A DNA stretch of 64,000 bases from Diphasiastrum complanatum. Lineage: Eukaryota > Streptophyta > Lycopodiopsida > Lycopodiales > Lycopodiaceae. The stretch is taken from positions 29,254,969-29,318,968 of the forward strand of contig CM055102.1 in the NCBI GenBank assembly GCA_029204225.1, written 5' to 3'. The notes below the pieces were generated by a model. The model saw only the letters and a program-made list of their open reading frames with translations. It did not search any database and was not told the origin of the DNA. A program made the translations under genes and the position numbers. Below are positions 26,001 through 39,700 of this stretch, piece by piece; the first letter of the stretch is position 1; each line of letters begins with the position of its first letter.

Positions 26001-27109
26001 GATCGTATGGGCATAGACTCTCAGCAGTTGCTAGTTACAGGATACTTTTAGACACGAGCCCGTGATGAGGATTCGGATGATGATATTGACATACCTGTCC
26101 TGCCACGGAAGAAAACCCGTCACAGTTGCAGAATTCCTGTTGGTGTCACCATCTTCAAGTAAGGCTATTTCTCGAACTCTTTAGCAATTCTTTTGATGGC
26201 TGTTAGCTTCAATTATCGAATTGTCAATCGGTTTCTCACAGTTTCTCATAGAATTGAGGTGGTATCTTGATGTTTGCCAGCTTAAAGCTTGAATACACAC
26301 AGCACGTTGCTGATTTGAGTAGTGTTTCATAAGTTCTTCGATTGCTAATCAGTAATTACTAATTTGTACACATGCATGCTGGATTATGACCTGAACTAAG
26401 TGAAAAAATCATAAATATAGCTAGAAAAGTGCAATTTTAGCAATTTTGGGCTACAATTTGATGTTAGGTAATAGTTAGATTGTGGTTCAATGTTAAAATT
26501 GTTGTAATGAGGTCGAATTGATGTCAAGAAGACAATAGCATGGGTGCATGTCATAGTAAAGCATTAGAACATTTAAAAAATTGTCGTTTTTTGGCGAAAA
26601 GGCATGATTTTTGGTCGTTTCTTCATGGAATTGTCTATATGTTGGTGTTCTAGAATTGTCGCATCCTTGCTCAGACTAATTAGGACATTATTGTTTTCAG
26701 GGAATTTTTTCCTAGCCTTATATTGTAGCAAAAACAAGTGCTTTTTAGTGTTTAATTTGCAACGTACATTATAATTAATCAAGGATCAAATCCAACTCCC
26801 GAGTCCAACCTATCGGTACATTCCATACTATATAGTACATACATCGATGACTCAAGGGTCATGTAACATCCCTCAGCATGGTCTTGACTCTCTCTAAACC
26901 CTAAATTTTACACTAATCTCTAACTTTCAAAACTAATCGCACACTAATTAGTAATCACCCACTAATCTAGATTCGATTATCTAACACAAATCTAACCTAT
27001 TATCTAATGCTGATTATTAATAAGTAGCAAGAGCTCCTACACAGTGCTCTAGATTTTAATCTATGTCTCATCTCATTCCCTACCCTCACACAAAAAAAGC
27101 ATTACTGAA

Positions 27110-27171
<62 letters not shown>

Positions 27172-30100
27172 GTCAAACCCTACACAAAACATAAGTCTTA
27201 TTCTAGTTCAAAATGTATGTTTCTATGCTTGGTCAGGGTTGCCTTTTGAAGTTCGTGAAGCTTGAGTGGCACACTTACATTTAATCGAAGACAGTCTTGG
27301 TTTGAAACTGTTTTTTCACACTTACATTTAGGCAAAAACAGTTCCGTTTCGAAACGGTTCGAAACTGTTCTTTTTTTTCAAACGGATTCAAACAGTCCTT
27401 TCGAATCGGACCGTTTCGAAACGACGATTCTTTGAACGAATCGCAATTCGAAGAAACTATACTACTAATCGTTGGTAATATCACATATAGTGCAGGCATG
27501 GAGTTATGATGATTTTCGTTGCTTTTATCAAGCTTGAAGTGCACCTAAATACAAAAAATAATAAATATATAAATGCCCTCTAAGTGCTCACACCTGTGGA
27601 CAATATGGTCCTTGTTGATGGGGCAATCACCTTGCAACATTAAATGCACCCTCAGCCAACCTTTATGGCATGTGATTTGGTCAAAAATCGCCCCAAGTTA
27701 TGTGCATCTAAAGTTTTGGCAACTTTATGGAAATTTGTTTAGCAAAACATTGATGCATGTGTCTATGTGAGAATGAAATCTTCTGAGGGGAACTTGAAAA
27801 TGGTTGTTTTGTGCTTATGGAGTCTTGCATGTGTCCTCTACAGTGGTTTCAAGTGGTTATATGCATTGAATGGTACTGATATTAATTTTATGATGAAAAA
27901 AATATATATATTTAAATTTTTCACACAATGTGAATTTTTGATAAAACTAAACTAATATCTAGTGTAGTATCAAAGTCTTTGACAAAATTCAGTTCATTAT
28001 TAATAGTAGAAGAACTGATCCTGTCGACTATAGTTCGATTTCTTTCCTAACAAGCTATTAATATTGTTAGTTAAAATCGATTTTTTTGAAGCAATTTACT
28101 GATTTGTTGTATTTACTGGTCCATGAGCATCTCTTAAAAGTATTTCAAAGGTAATTAGAATCATAGTTGCACAGAATCGCGATTCTGGGACTGGGCGTTT
28201 CTGAGAAACGCGATTCTCCCCCCAGAATCGCATTCCAGAATGGCACAAAAAAAAAATCAATAAATTAAAAATTTTCAACACCTCTTCACGGCCAGAATCG
28301 CGCCAGCCGTGGAGGAGATAAATTTTTTGTTTTGAGCTGTAGGCGTTGGATCTTGGCGTGTGGATAGTCGACAGGCATCTACTCGGCGATACGGAGGTGG
28401 CGTGCACGGTGCCAGGGGGATCTGAGCTTCGCGCAGATCGAAACGATCAGTTTTTGATTTGTGGTAAGTGGAGGCTTGTTTTTTTGCAAGTGTTGACATT
28501 GAGCTGTAGGCAACCAAATCAAGCGTAGTTTGGCTCTAGACCACCTTTCTTCATGCCTGGGGGGAGACCTAGAGGTTCTGGGAGGGGGGTTGAGTTCGCT
28601 TTTTGTAGACAGGAGTGGAGCATCACAAGCAGCCGTCGGCCAGGCATCATCACAGTGGGTAGGGCCATCCCAGGGCGTTGGATCACAGCCACCTGACACA
28701 CAGACACGCAGGGGTAGACACCGGGGTGGGCAGGCAGAGGGGGGGGCAGAGGAGGGGAGAGAGGCAGAGGCAGAGGTAGAGGCAGGGGGAGGATCCAGAG
28801 CCAGAGCACACAGCAGATAGCCTGTTAGGGACCCAACCCCCTTGGGTCCCAAACCCAGACTTGAGACTGGACGATGACTAGGCCTGTAGACTTGACCGGT
28901 GACTCGTGAACCTGCATGGTTGCCACGTGTCATGATCCAGGAGTGCACATGGCTTGGAGTCTCTCTCCTTGGAGGTATACAAGGGGAGGAGGACTCATTT
29001 GCCATTCTGTCTACCTAAGAGGAGGTGGGTGGAGAGCGTGTGCACGGCCAGGATGTATTGCTAGCGTGAGGCAGGAGATGGCTAAGAGCCTAGGCGATGG
29101 TACGGGACGCCGTCTGGGATGGAGGTCGGATCCAGCTTGATACGGTCACAGGCCAGGGCACGGTGGGTGGACCCAGATTAGGTCCTATGGCGGGGTGGAA
29201 CGTGAATCGTTCGGTCTCTTGTGGTTAACCGGCACCTGGAGGTTTGCAGTAAGTAAGATTGTAATATATGGTATCAGAGCCACTGCATACTGAAAGCAGG
29301 TGCGTTGATTCGTAGTAGATTTCTTGTAACTTACGACGCTTCTGACGGATTTCAATTCGGGTTTTAAACGCATTTCTTGGGCGTGTTTTTCTATTCTTCT
29401 TTCCGCTGTTTTTTTTGTAAATTTCAAGTAAAAAAGTTTCAAAAAAAAGTGGTAGGGGCCCTAAGGAGGACCTGCTACGTGGCACTGTCCAAGGTGGGAC
29501 AGGTGGCGGTTCCTCTTCCGCTCCAGAACTGTAGTTTTTTGGGTCGCAATGGGCCCTCCTCAGCGAATAACGAACGGAAAGTATTTACATCGCTGTTTGA
29601 CCAGCGGGAGGGTCAAGAAAGCTTGTAGGAAATCTGCCACGTGGCATCAGATGGGCCAGGAGAAGTGGCAGCAGGTAGCGCCCTCCTATTCCGATGAATC
29701 TCTGATCTCCAACTGTAGAAATCGGGGCCCTCCCTCAAAGCTTACATCATTTTTCTTCTCCCTATTGCTGTCTGCCAGCGATGGACAGGTAGAAGGAAAA
29801 ACTAAAGTAAGAAGGGAGAAAGGGAACTGTAGGCCACCTGGCAGGTGCTAGAAGTGCCCAGTATGCTGAGGTGGAAGCTAAGTGGCAAGGCAAAGCCACT
29901 TGGCAGTTGGTAGGATGGCATGAAGAGGGAGGTATGCCTCTTCTATGCCTTTGTTTTAGGTGAAAAGAGGTGGAGGTGGTGGTGCATCCTTCTCTTTGCC
30001 TTCTCTTATTCCTCTTGGCAGCCATGGACAACACCATTTGGTTTGTGAAAAGACAGCAAGAGTAGCCTTGTATCTACCTTCCTTGAGTAGCTTTTGATTC

Positions 30101-33100
30101 TCTTCTATCTTCTCTTCTTAATTCACCTCTCTTCTCTCTGTAAAAATGGAGCCTACTCCTACTACACAGCCTATGTCCCCTGCTCATGAGGCTACAGTAT
30201 CTGCCTCTGTTTTAGACCCTGATGCCTTGATGCTGGCTATTAACAGTCTACAACAACAGATTGTAGATATGCAAGCAAAGCAAAGTCGGGATCAGCAGGA
30301 CCTCAAGGAATTGACGCAGCTAAGGCAATTGGTGCATCAACCCTTGTTCACTCCTGAGGTTTTTGCAGGGGAAAAGAAGGATAGAACCCCGGAGGCGGTC
30401 TTGCAATGGCTGGATCGATGGAATTTGCACTTTTCCATGCACGATTCATCCGAGGACAACAAGATCAATCTCGCCCTCATGTACCTGCGAGGTAAAGCAT
30501 TTACCTGGTGGCAAGATATAAGGGGTAAGCCTGAAGTTCCTAAGAATTGGGAGGATTTTTGTAAGGCCTTTAAGGCGGCCTTCCTTCCTATTCTTGATGA
30601 TTTTGAATTTTACCGTCAGTATGCAACGATCCATATGGGGAACCAGCCCCTGGATCAATATTTGCAAGAATTTCAAGAGATCTATTCTCGTTTTGCAACT
30701 AGAATAGATCCTTTGCTAGTAAAGTTGCATTCATACTGGGGTTGCCAACCGGCTAGAGGTCAGGAGGAACCAGCCTCTTACCCTCGAGGATGTTGTTCGC
30801 TTCGCCAAAATCTACGATGATACTCGTACGATGGCCAAGCCTGAGACTGGTGTCTTACCCGACGTAAAGGGTAAGAGGCCTTTCTTTCCAAGGAAATCGA
30901 AAGATAAGGCAAAGGAAGGGGATTTAGGTTCAGGGAAATCGAAGAAAATATCTACATTGGACCAGGAAACATTCATGAAAGCCAGGAGCGACAATCTGTG
31001 CTTTAAATGCATGGAATGTCCAAAGAATTGTGTAAGACCGATAGGTACTTTGGTCGTATTTGGCTAGACGTCCTGGCAGGTCCTTCTAGATCTAGTGATG
31101 AGCTTGGAATGCAGGATTCCAAGATTTCTCCTCAGGACAGGATACAAAGAGACTATTCCATTAGGAATGGATTACTTTTCCGGAATGGAAAAATTTTGTG
31201 TGCCAGAAAATGATGATATAAGGGCCCAAATCCTGCATGAATGTCATGACAGCCCGTGTACGGGGCACCCTGGCGCTCAAAGGACGCTCGACTTAGTAAA
31301 AAGGAACTTTTACTAGCCAAATTTAGAAAGTCAAGTGGAGGCATATGTTCGCAAGTGTGCGCAATGCCAAGTTAATAAAGCTGAAAGACTTAAGGCAGCT
31401 GGTTTGTTAATGCCCTTGGAAATTCCCGAAAGAAAGTGGGAAACCATTGCCATGGACTTTGTCGTTGGGCTACCTCGGACAAGGAAGCAAAAAGATGCCA
31501 TTTGGGTAATAGTTGACAGGTTAACTGAAATGGCTCAATTCATACCAACCAAGCAGACTGTCAAAGCTTCTGAACTTGCACAGCTTTTCGTGGAAAAGTT
31601 GTTCAGGTTGTTTGGTTTGCCGAATGACATTGTTAGTGATCGAGATCCAAAGTTCACTGGCAAATTTTGGCAAGCGGTCTTTGAGAAGTTAGAGACCACT
31701 CTAAGTTTGGGGTCATCAGATCATCCTGAATCGGATGGTCAGACAGAGAGGACAAACCAGTCTATGGAAGATATGCTTTGGGCATATGTTTCCAGAAGAC
31801 AGTCAGATTGGGAAAGGTACCTTCCAATCATTGAGTTTGCGTATAATAGCGCAAAGCACTCAGCGACGGGTTTAAGTCCATTTTCTCTGATGTATGGTTT
31901 CCAGCCTAGGGCTCCCTAATAGCGCAAAGCATTCTGCGACGGGTTTTAGTCCATTTTCTCTTATGTATGGTTTCTAGCCTAGGGCTCCCATTTCAGTGGG
32001 CCTCAAAGGCCTCAAGGTTAAAGCAGCGGAAGATTTCCTGCATGATATGCAAGAAATGTTGCTTCTTGCTCACGAAAACGTAAAAACGGCTCAAGATAGA
32101 GCTCAGTTTTACGCCAATCAGAAGCGTCAACCTAGAGTCTATGAGGAGGGGGCTTGGGTATATCTTAGAATTCCAAAGGATTCTAAGGTACTAAGGACTG
32201 GAAAATGTCCTAAGTTATCACCTCGTTATGCAGGGCCATTCCGTATAGTAAAGAAACTCCATCGGAATGCGTACCAGTTGGAACTTCCTCAAGGTATTAA
32301 GGTACATCCAGTTTTTCACATTAGTCGTTTAAAGGAACGACTTGGTGGAAAGGATGACTTGATACCTCAGGAGGACTTAGTTCGGCTGGAGGACCTATCA
32401 TCCTTTGTACCTATTGAACCACAGGCCATTGTTGATGTACGTCAACGTGGACTCAGAAACCTGCAGGTAACTGAGTACTTGGTTCGTAGGAAAGAAAGTT
32501 CCAAGGAAGATGACAATTGGGAGAAGGAACTTGACCTTAAACTGAGATTCCCTAGATTCCTTCCTTAGATAAGGATTTTTTTAAGGAAGAGGGAATGTTA
32601 GGGACCCAACCCCCTTGGGTCCCAACCCCAAACTTGAGACTGGACGATGACTGGGCCTGTAGACTTGACCGGTGACTCGTGAACCTGCATGGTTGCCACG
32701 TGTCATGATCCAGGAGTGCACATGGCTTGGAGTCTCTCTCCTTGGAGGTATACAAGGGGAGGAGGACTCATTTGCCATCCATTCTGTCTACCTAGGAGGA
32801 GGTGGATGGAGAGCGTGTGCACGGCCAGGATGTGTTGCTAGCGTGAGGCAGGAGATGGCTGAGAGCCTAGGCGGTGGTATGGGACGCCGTCTGGGATGGA
32901 GGTCGGATCCAGCTTGAAACGGTCACAGGCCAGGGCACGGTGGGTGGACCCGGATTAGGTCCTATGGCGGGGTGGAACGTGAATCGTTCGGTCTCTTGTG
33001 ATTAACCGGCACCTGGAGGTTTGCAGTAAGTAAGATTGTAATAGAGCCAGAGCACACGGCAGAGCCAGGGCCACACCACTGCATATGGCTCCCTCCAGTT

Positions 33101-33288
33101 TTGATTCATCTACAGACCCTTGGGATCTGCAGTCAGGCACAGATTCAGATGACTACCATGACTCTAACGAGCCTGTAGTTTTCATTATGTTCATGGAACA
33201 TCATTGTACTCCATTTTGGTGCCATGTGGCCCGATATTATATATTACGATGATCCTATTCACAGCAGTGTAATGATTCAGTACTGTTC

Positions 33289-33374
<86 letters not shown>

Positions 33375-33520
33375 TATGGTTGAAAAACGATTCCATATGG
33401 TTGAAAAATGCTTCAGTACGGTTCAAGACGATGCAGTATGGTGATTGGTTCAGAACACTTAGCATGGTTTTTGTTTAGCATGATTCAGCATTTTTGTTTA
33501 GTTTGTTGGATCTGAGAGAG

Positions 33521-33555
<35 letters not shown>

Positions 33556-36500
33556 AAGGAGGGAGAATTTTGGGCATCATGTTTTTTTATTAATGCACCT
33601 GGGAGTTAAAGCGTAAACCTGGGAGTTAATGCACCTAAACTAGACCATCCTGCACCCGAAACATTCGGCAAAATACACAGTAATTTTGCTCTTAATTAGA
33701 GCTTTCATCTGATACCCATATTGCACAAAAAAAAACCCACAAAAAAAATAATTAAAAAAAACGTTTCTGAAAAAAAATTCCATATTTCCGAAACGCGTTT
33801 CAGAAACGCAGTGCAACTATGACTAGAATTGGAATTTTTGTTACTAGTACGTCACTATTCAATTTTCAATTTGATGAGAAAAGGTATCTGTCAACTGAAT
33901 CTAAACCATTTCTTGTCTAGGTAAGGCAACACCGTCATCATAAGAAGTAAGCATCAAAACAGGAAAATCAGCATAAGGTACTGATTTTGGTGAGGCATGT
34001 GTGTTTCCTCCAAAGTAAAAAGATGCTTTGTTATCCGCAAAGACTCGGACAGCCAACAAGAGGCTGTAGCAGGCTGTCCAACAGCCACAAAATCACCAAC
34101 ACTTTGCTATCCAGAGTGTTCCAAATGCGGACCTTGTTGTCCAAAAACCTTCCATGGGCCACGATGTAACATAGGCTGAAAATGATCAATAAACCATGGC
34201 TAAATATGTTGTCCACCATCTTCAAGAAAAAAACCATCAGCTTGCCACTTTGAACACCCAAAAAATCCAGCAACACGCCACTTTGAACCAATGTACTAAT
34301 TGACATGATTTTTTCCCCTCCTCCATTAGTACAAAATGACTTCAAAGAATGCTTGATTTCAGCCTTTTTCAAAACATTAACACTTGCAACAAATGGCTCA
34401 AGAGAAGAAGAATGCTCTACCATACCAACATTCAAATGCAAACTTGTACTTGTAGAAAGACAATGATCAAACTTTGCATGCCTTTGCTCTTCTACCTTCA
34501 AAGAGGATAAAGTAGAGAGGAGAAAGCATGATGATGAATCCTTTATTCCATACATCTTTAAAAGTGTTTCCCAAGCAATTTTAGAGGTCTTGCAAAATCT
34601 CAAATGATATAAGATAGATCTTGTTACCGATAAATCAATGAAAGAGCTTGATCATCACGTCGATGCCAAACCTCAGCTTGCAACTCCATGAAGAATAGTT
34701 GGTGCCATCCAACATATCTTCGCCCAAGCAAGTACGAATTGCTCCCAAATCTCTTGCCATAAGAACTAGCCAAGAAGATAAACTTTTTCAAACCCTAAAT
34801 GTGCCCTAAAAGACACAAAAACCAACAAGTACAAATCTGAAAAATCAGCACCGGAATGTGTCGAAACCACACATTAGATGGATGTAGGAAGTTGCCCTCC
34901 TACAAGCCTTGTGTGCTGAAAATTTCAGCCTGAAATTGCATTACAAACGCACTGCAACCTAAAAAATCAACAAATAACCAACTGATTTTTGGGCGCCCAA
35001 AATCCTACCATCTCCTTTGATGTGTGGCGCCCTCCTACAAAATGGAAAAGAGTCAAAACTAAACGGATCTTCACTCCAAAAAATCAGCAAAGGTGCTGAG
35101 TTTTTGTGATCCCTAAGTGAAGACGATCTCTTTTGGTAGGGCGCCCTAAATCAAGCATAGAAGATCCATGGCTCTGATACCATGTAGGAAATCAAAGTGC
35201 CAAGATCCTTCTAACATTCAATCTCCATATACAAGAAGAAGAAGAAGAAGAAGAAGAAGAGGGAGAGGATTAGGCGCCCTCAAGGAGAGAGAAAGTAGTA
35301 GCAATGCTTGAAAGGGAATGAATTACAAATGAATAATGAGCACATATAAATAGGCCTTCCAAGGGCCTAGACTCTTCCAAACCCTAAGTTCTAGAACCTT
35401 CCAAACCCACTACTAATTATAAGGCACCCCCAAAAGTCAAGATAGGGTCCCTTAACATAATTAGACTTTACTTGGACCCACGAGTTACTACTAGACCAAA
35501 ATTGGGTCCAACTTAACTAAAGCTGACTTGACATGGTCTAAATAATAAACCTAACCCATGGTTACACAAGTCTCGACCTTTTGGGTCAAAGTAACCTATG
35601 GGAAACTAACATTATTTTATTATTTCTAACACACGAGATGCAAGCACCCTAAATACAAGCGGTGTGTATGAATACGGTTGTGCTGCAGGCTAGACAGGGA
35701 CAACTCCTCGTGGATAGTAACCTGCTGGAAAAAGGGGTCTATGAGTGGAACCCTCTGATATGACAGGAGTAGGTCGTGGTGCAACTGCTGTGAGATGGGG
35801 CCGAGGCTGTACACCAATCGAAAAAGCTGGTGTAACATGACAAACTGGCCCAAGGAGGCGACGTGCACGTGTCGGTGGTGGAATGTGGGGGGCAGTTGTA
35901 TAAGTGGATGCAACAACTGAACTGGGTGGCTGAGCAGGAGGAGCCGTATGTGTGGGAGCTGTATGCCTAAGAGCTGTACGAGTGGGGGCTGTATGAGTAG
36001 GAGCCGTAAGAGTGGTAGTCGTATCTGTAGCAATTGATAGTGTTGGATCTGGCTAAATATGTGCATGTGGTGAGCCACCCTAGATCGTCAAACTCAACCT
36101 CACCCTGTCCAAACTGAAGGAGGTCTGACAAGGTCCTCTGGCGAACACGGCGGGTCCGATCTGCATCATCATCATGAGGAGCATCTGCAAGGGCCTGTGA
36201 ATCCTGCAAACCATCAATCCCTCCCACTGTGGCACAAGCATCTTCACGCTCTGATGTATCCCCTGCATAAGCGTCCTGTGCCATATGGTCAGCATCCCCA
36301 ACATGTGCTGCATCCACTGTCTCTCTCCCATGCTGTATATCCTCTGTTGGTGGATCAGACCGATACACATCCTGCTCTGGTGGATCTGGCTCATACATCC
36401 CTGCCATCATCCTCTGTAATCTCTCATCCCCCAGGCCATAGTCAAGCTCTGCCTCAACCTCTGCCTCAGCCCTACTCTCCAACCCGGGAGCAGAAATACC

Positions 36501-36610
36501 CATCATCCTTCTCATCCTCCTCATCAACACCCATGCCCATATCTGTCCCCTGGCCAGGACCTATATCCTGATCATGACCCACGTTGTCCATCAACAACCA
36601 TCTGACCCAC

Positions 36611-36708
<98 letters not shown>

Positions 36709-39700
36709 GCAATGTTAGTTGCAACATCATCCCTCTGCATGGGTCTGGTGGAATCAGTGAGATCATCAATGCCTAGTACACACTCCGAGGGGGGTAACAC
36801 CTCCAAAGGGTCCACAATAGATGCAAGTCTGTCACCCAACCTTGCATTGGTGTTGCAAAAAACCAGTCGTGCCATCTCTACAATAGTAAGGTGATTACGC
36901 CTTTTCGCGTGAATCAATGAAAATGTGCTCCAGTTGCGCACGCATACACTGGAGGAACAATCATGGTGACAATCATAAAATTCAGAAAAGCGTATTAGTT
37001 CCTTTCATCCATTTAAAAGGTATCTTTAATCACATAGAACTTGGTGGGTAAAGAAATACCTGTGATAAAGTTCCACCAAGTCACCACTTTCTCCCACTTG
37101 CTAGGATTCAGCGCCACATGATGGCCAAACACACCAACCTGCCTCTTAAATGCAATGTACTGTGTCTCTACAGCATTTATGTCAGTGAAGTGTCTGGTGG
37201 CTCCATCCAAGTATATCAACCAATGTCTAATGCCTGCCGCTGAGATAGCCACATGGGATGCAACAGGTGGGCAACAGAATGAATCAGCCTAAGGAACCAA
37301 TTCCACCTGCGCTTCTAGATGTCCCGCAACTCCACCATCTTGTTTCACATAGTAAATGACATGTCACCAAAAAACCCCGAAGATGTGAAGATGACAACAA
37401 ACTTATCCCAATTACACTAGACAGATTCAAAAACAACAAATGACTGAAACGAAATAAAGTACCATACCTGTTCTCCGAGAAAAAATGCTGCTTTAGAAGC
37501 TGTCCAATTCCATATCCATGAACTCGTAAATAAGGCCCATAGTGCTGCCCTCTCTGTCAACTAACCGTAGAACATGGTAGAATGGCCTCATCACAGATGT
37601 ATGCTCTCAGCCTCACGCCAAAAATCATCGTCAAATGCAATCAAAAAACTCTCAAATCATCAGGCCTAGTGGAGAATGGTAGCTCCCTAAATGCATCACT
37701 AGTGGCCATGTGTCTAAGCTGATGTCTGACCCTAAGAAACCTATCCATGACAACCAGGTTGAATGCAAAACATGTGGGAGTTGGTTTCTTCAGATCTAGT
37801 GAACTGAAGGTGCGGAAAAGGGCCAGGGCACGCCTCTTCCGGGTGACAAATGTCACCACGACAAGGGCCATCTCAACTATCCTGCGGACCCAGGGCAAGT
37901 GGCCCATATCCCCCAATCAATGCTATGTGCAGCACAGGGGGTCCATACAAAAGCAAGGTACTGCTGCTGTAGCAAGTGAGACATTTGCACACAATTACGC
38001 GGTGACAACCTGCACTACGTTGGCAAGGCCAACCTCCTCTATAACCTCATTGATGACATCGACCATAAATTGTCCGTCAATGCCCATCCCACCTCTACTA
38101 GCATCAATGGTGCGATAAAACATACTGCCCAAGCAACAAGACACCAGTATGTTGATCAGTGGCCGTCGGCGGGTGTCACTCCAGCCATCAGACATGATCG
38201 AGCACGCATAGCTCTCGCAAGCCTTCCTCAAAGGCATCATCTGTGTGGTGAGCTCCTCGACCCTGGATGTCAAGGTGGGTGGTACGGACAGTCTCAGCCG
38301 TGGGTGACCTGAAGCAAGGACCTGCAAAAGCAACTGCAACTGTAGCCATCTTCAAGGGCTTTGAGTCAGCAATGGCAAATGGCAGGTTCAGCTCATAGAT
38401 CATGTTTGCCAAGACACCAGTATGTTGATCACTGGCCGACAGTGGGTGTCACTCCAGCCATCAGACATGATCGAGCATCCATAGCTCTCCCAAGCCTTCC
38501 TTAGAGGCATCATCTGTGTGGTTCATGCCACAGATCATGTACTTAATTAATTAATTTTATTTTGGACCCTTTTCCTCCCAAAATTCCTCCCAACGGATTT
38601 TTGGTCCTCATTTCATTGCTTTTGTGCTAGAGATTGAGACAGAGGGAGCGTGGAGGTTTTAGGCTTATTTGTCTATTTCTTTTGCTTGTTCTTGGCCACC
38701 TTAGGGTTTAGGGTTTTGCTTGATAGAGTTCAGGTTTGGAATCCCCAGGAGAACTGCATTGCGTGGGAGCGCATATCCACTTATCCAGGACCGGTTTTCT
38801 GTGACCAAATGGTAACTCATTTGTCTTTGCTTGCACTTCTTATTTCTTCACTTCTGTATTACCTATTTCCTATACCATCTCACACCATGCCTGCTAGTGC
38901 TATGCCTGAGCTATGGGGTGTGGTAGACCAAGACCTCGTGTTCGTTAGGTCTGACATTTGGTCTGGGATGCGTGGATGGAACTGTAGGTTTTGTCATGGT
39001 CATTTTGTCAGCACTCTCACTAGGTTGAAAGGCCATCTCCTTGGTGTTGTCAAGGGTGATGGCAAACGCTTGGGCTCCCTCCCTTGCGCACACATGCTTG
39101 GTCGGGAGCGTTGTGAGCTCATTGACATATACGGAGCACGATTGACGCAGGCCGGTATGTCAGTAGATCTTTATGTATATGCAGTAGTGTCATCCACCCC
39201 ACGAGATGCACTTGCTCTCGTCCACCACCACCACGTCCTCCCTAGCCTCCTGTTCCTACTCCTCCCCCACAACCTAATGCACATCCACCACTCGTTCCTC
39301 AGCCCACTGCACCACGTACTACCGCACCACCACAGCCCACTGCACCACATCCCGCCCCTTCTTTTGCTGCATCTATTCTTGTGGGTGCGTTTCCACAGCG
39401 TCCTCCTGCGGTCACTCAAATGACTCGCCCAATGCAGACATTCCGATTTCTTCGCTTTGAGTCGGCACCAGAGGTCGTACAGGACACCCAGGACATACCA
39501 TCCACTTTCCCCCACATCAGAATGATTTGGAATCTGATGATGAGGATGGTGATGATGGACAGCATGGTGAGGCTGATTCATCTGGAGCTTCTTCACCACC
39601 ACCTCAGCAGCCCCAACATCCCCCGTAGCCGTAGCATCCCCCTCAGCCACCTCAAGCCCAGTTTCCCCCCAGCCTCGGCACCCCCCTGCCACTGACATAC

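Larger units (their letters stand above)
17741..26170 (+). mobile_element. LINE retrotransposon split by a hAT insertion
   Basis: ORF1-like sequence (17821-18600), an apurinic-type endonuclease (18600-19680), reverse transcriptase (24548-25467) and a C-terminal zinc-knuckle region (25790-26160) run in one direction. A 4.85-kb hAT element sits between endonuclease and reverse transcriptase (19689-24539). Removing that insert with one target duplication restores a continuous reading frame across the joint. Many frameshifts and stops make it inactive. The 3' end is approximate because no poly(A) tail was found; the 5' end may include the minisatellite at 17322-17740. Confidence 0.8.
28823..33043 (+). 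mobile_element. Gypsy chromovirus with both LTRs, internally deleted
   Basis: 5' LTR (28823-29266), primer-binding site tggtatcagagcc (29269-29281), long leader, gag (30146-31067), integrase and chromodomain (31100-32568), polypurine tract gaagaggga and 3' LTR (32596-33043). Protease, reverse transcriptase and RNase H are gone. The flanking 5-mers tagcc and gagcc match at 4 of 5. The LTRs differ by about a dozen substitutions and one 4-bp indel by eye, about 97 percent identity, so insertion is fairly recent compared with its host element. Confidence 0.9.
28162..33821. mobile_element. hAT-type element carrying a gypsy insertion
   Basis: The left terminus reads catagttgcac and the right terminus, reverse complemented, catagttgcac. 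The 8-bp flanks attagaat (28154-28161) and actagaat (33822-33829) match at 7 of 8. The subterminal zones carry palindromic cgcgattctg and gaaacgcg motifs. A gypsy element (28823-33043) sits inside, leaving about 1.43 kb of hAT sequence. That sequence has no complete transposase; a repetitive stretch rich in acidic and arginine codons near 28730-28820 may be the remains of the acidic tail. GT and GA microsatellites lie at 33291-33374 and 33525-33553. Confidence 0.78.

Noticed and set aside
28379..29005. 208-codon minus-strand ORF
   Set aside because: It runs antisense across the hAT-gypsy border and into the 5' LTR. Its parts recur antisense to the other LTR copies.
29269..29281. Methionine tRNA gene at the tggtatcagagcc sites (also 16362, 35171, 55708)
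   Set aside because: Only the primer-complementary 12-13 bases are present, directly beside LTR ends. No tRNA cloverleaf follows.
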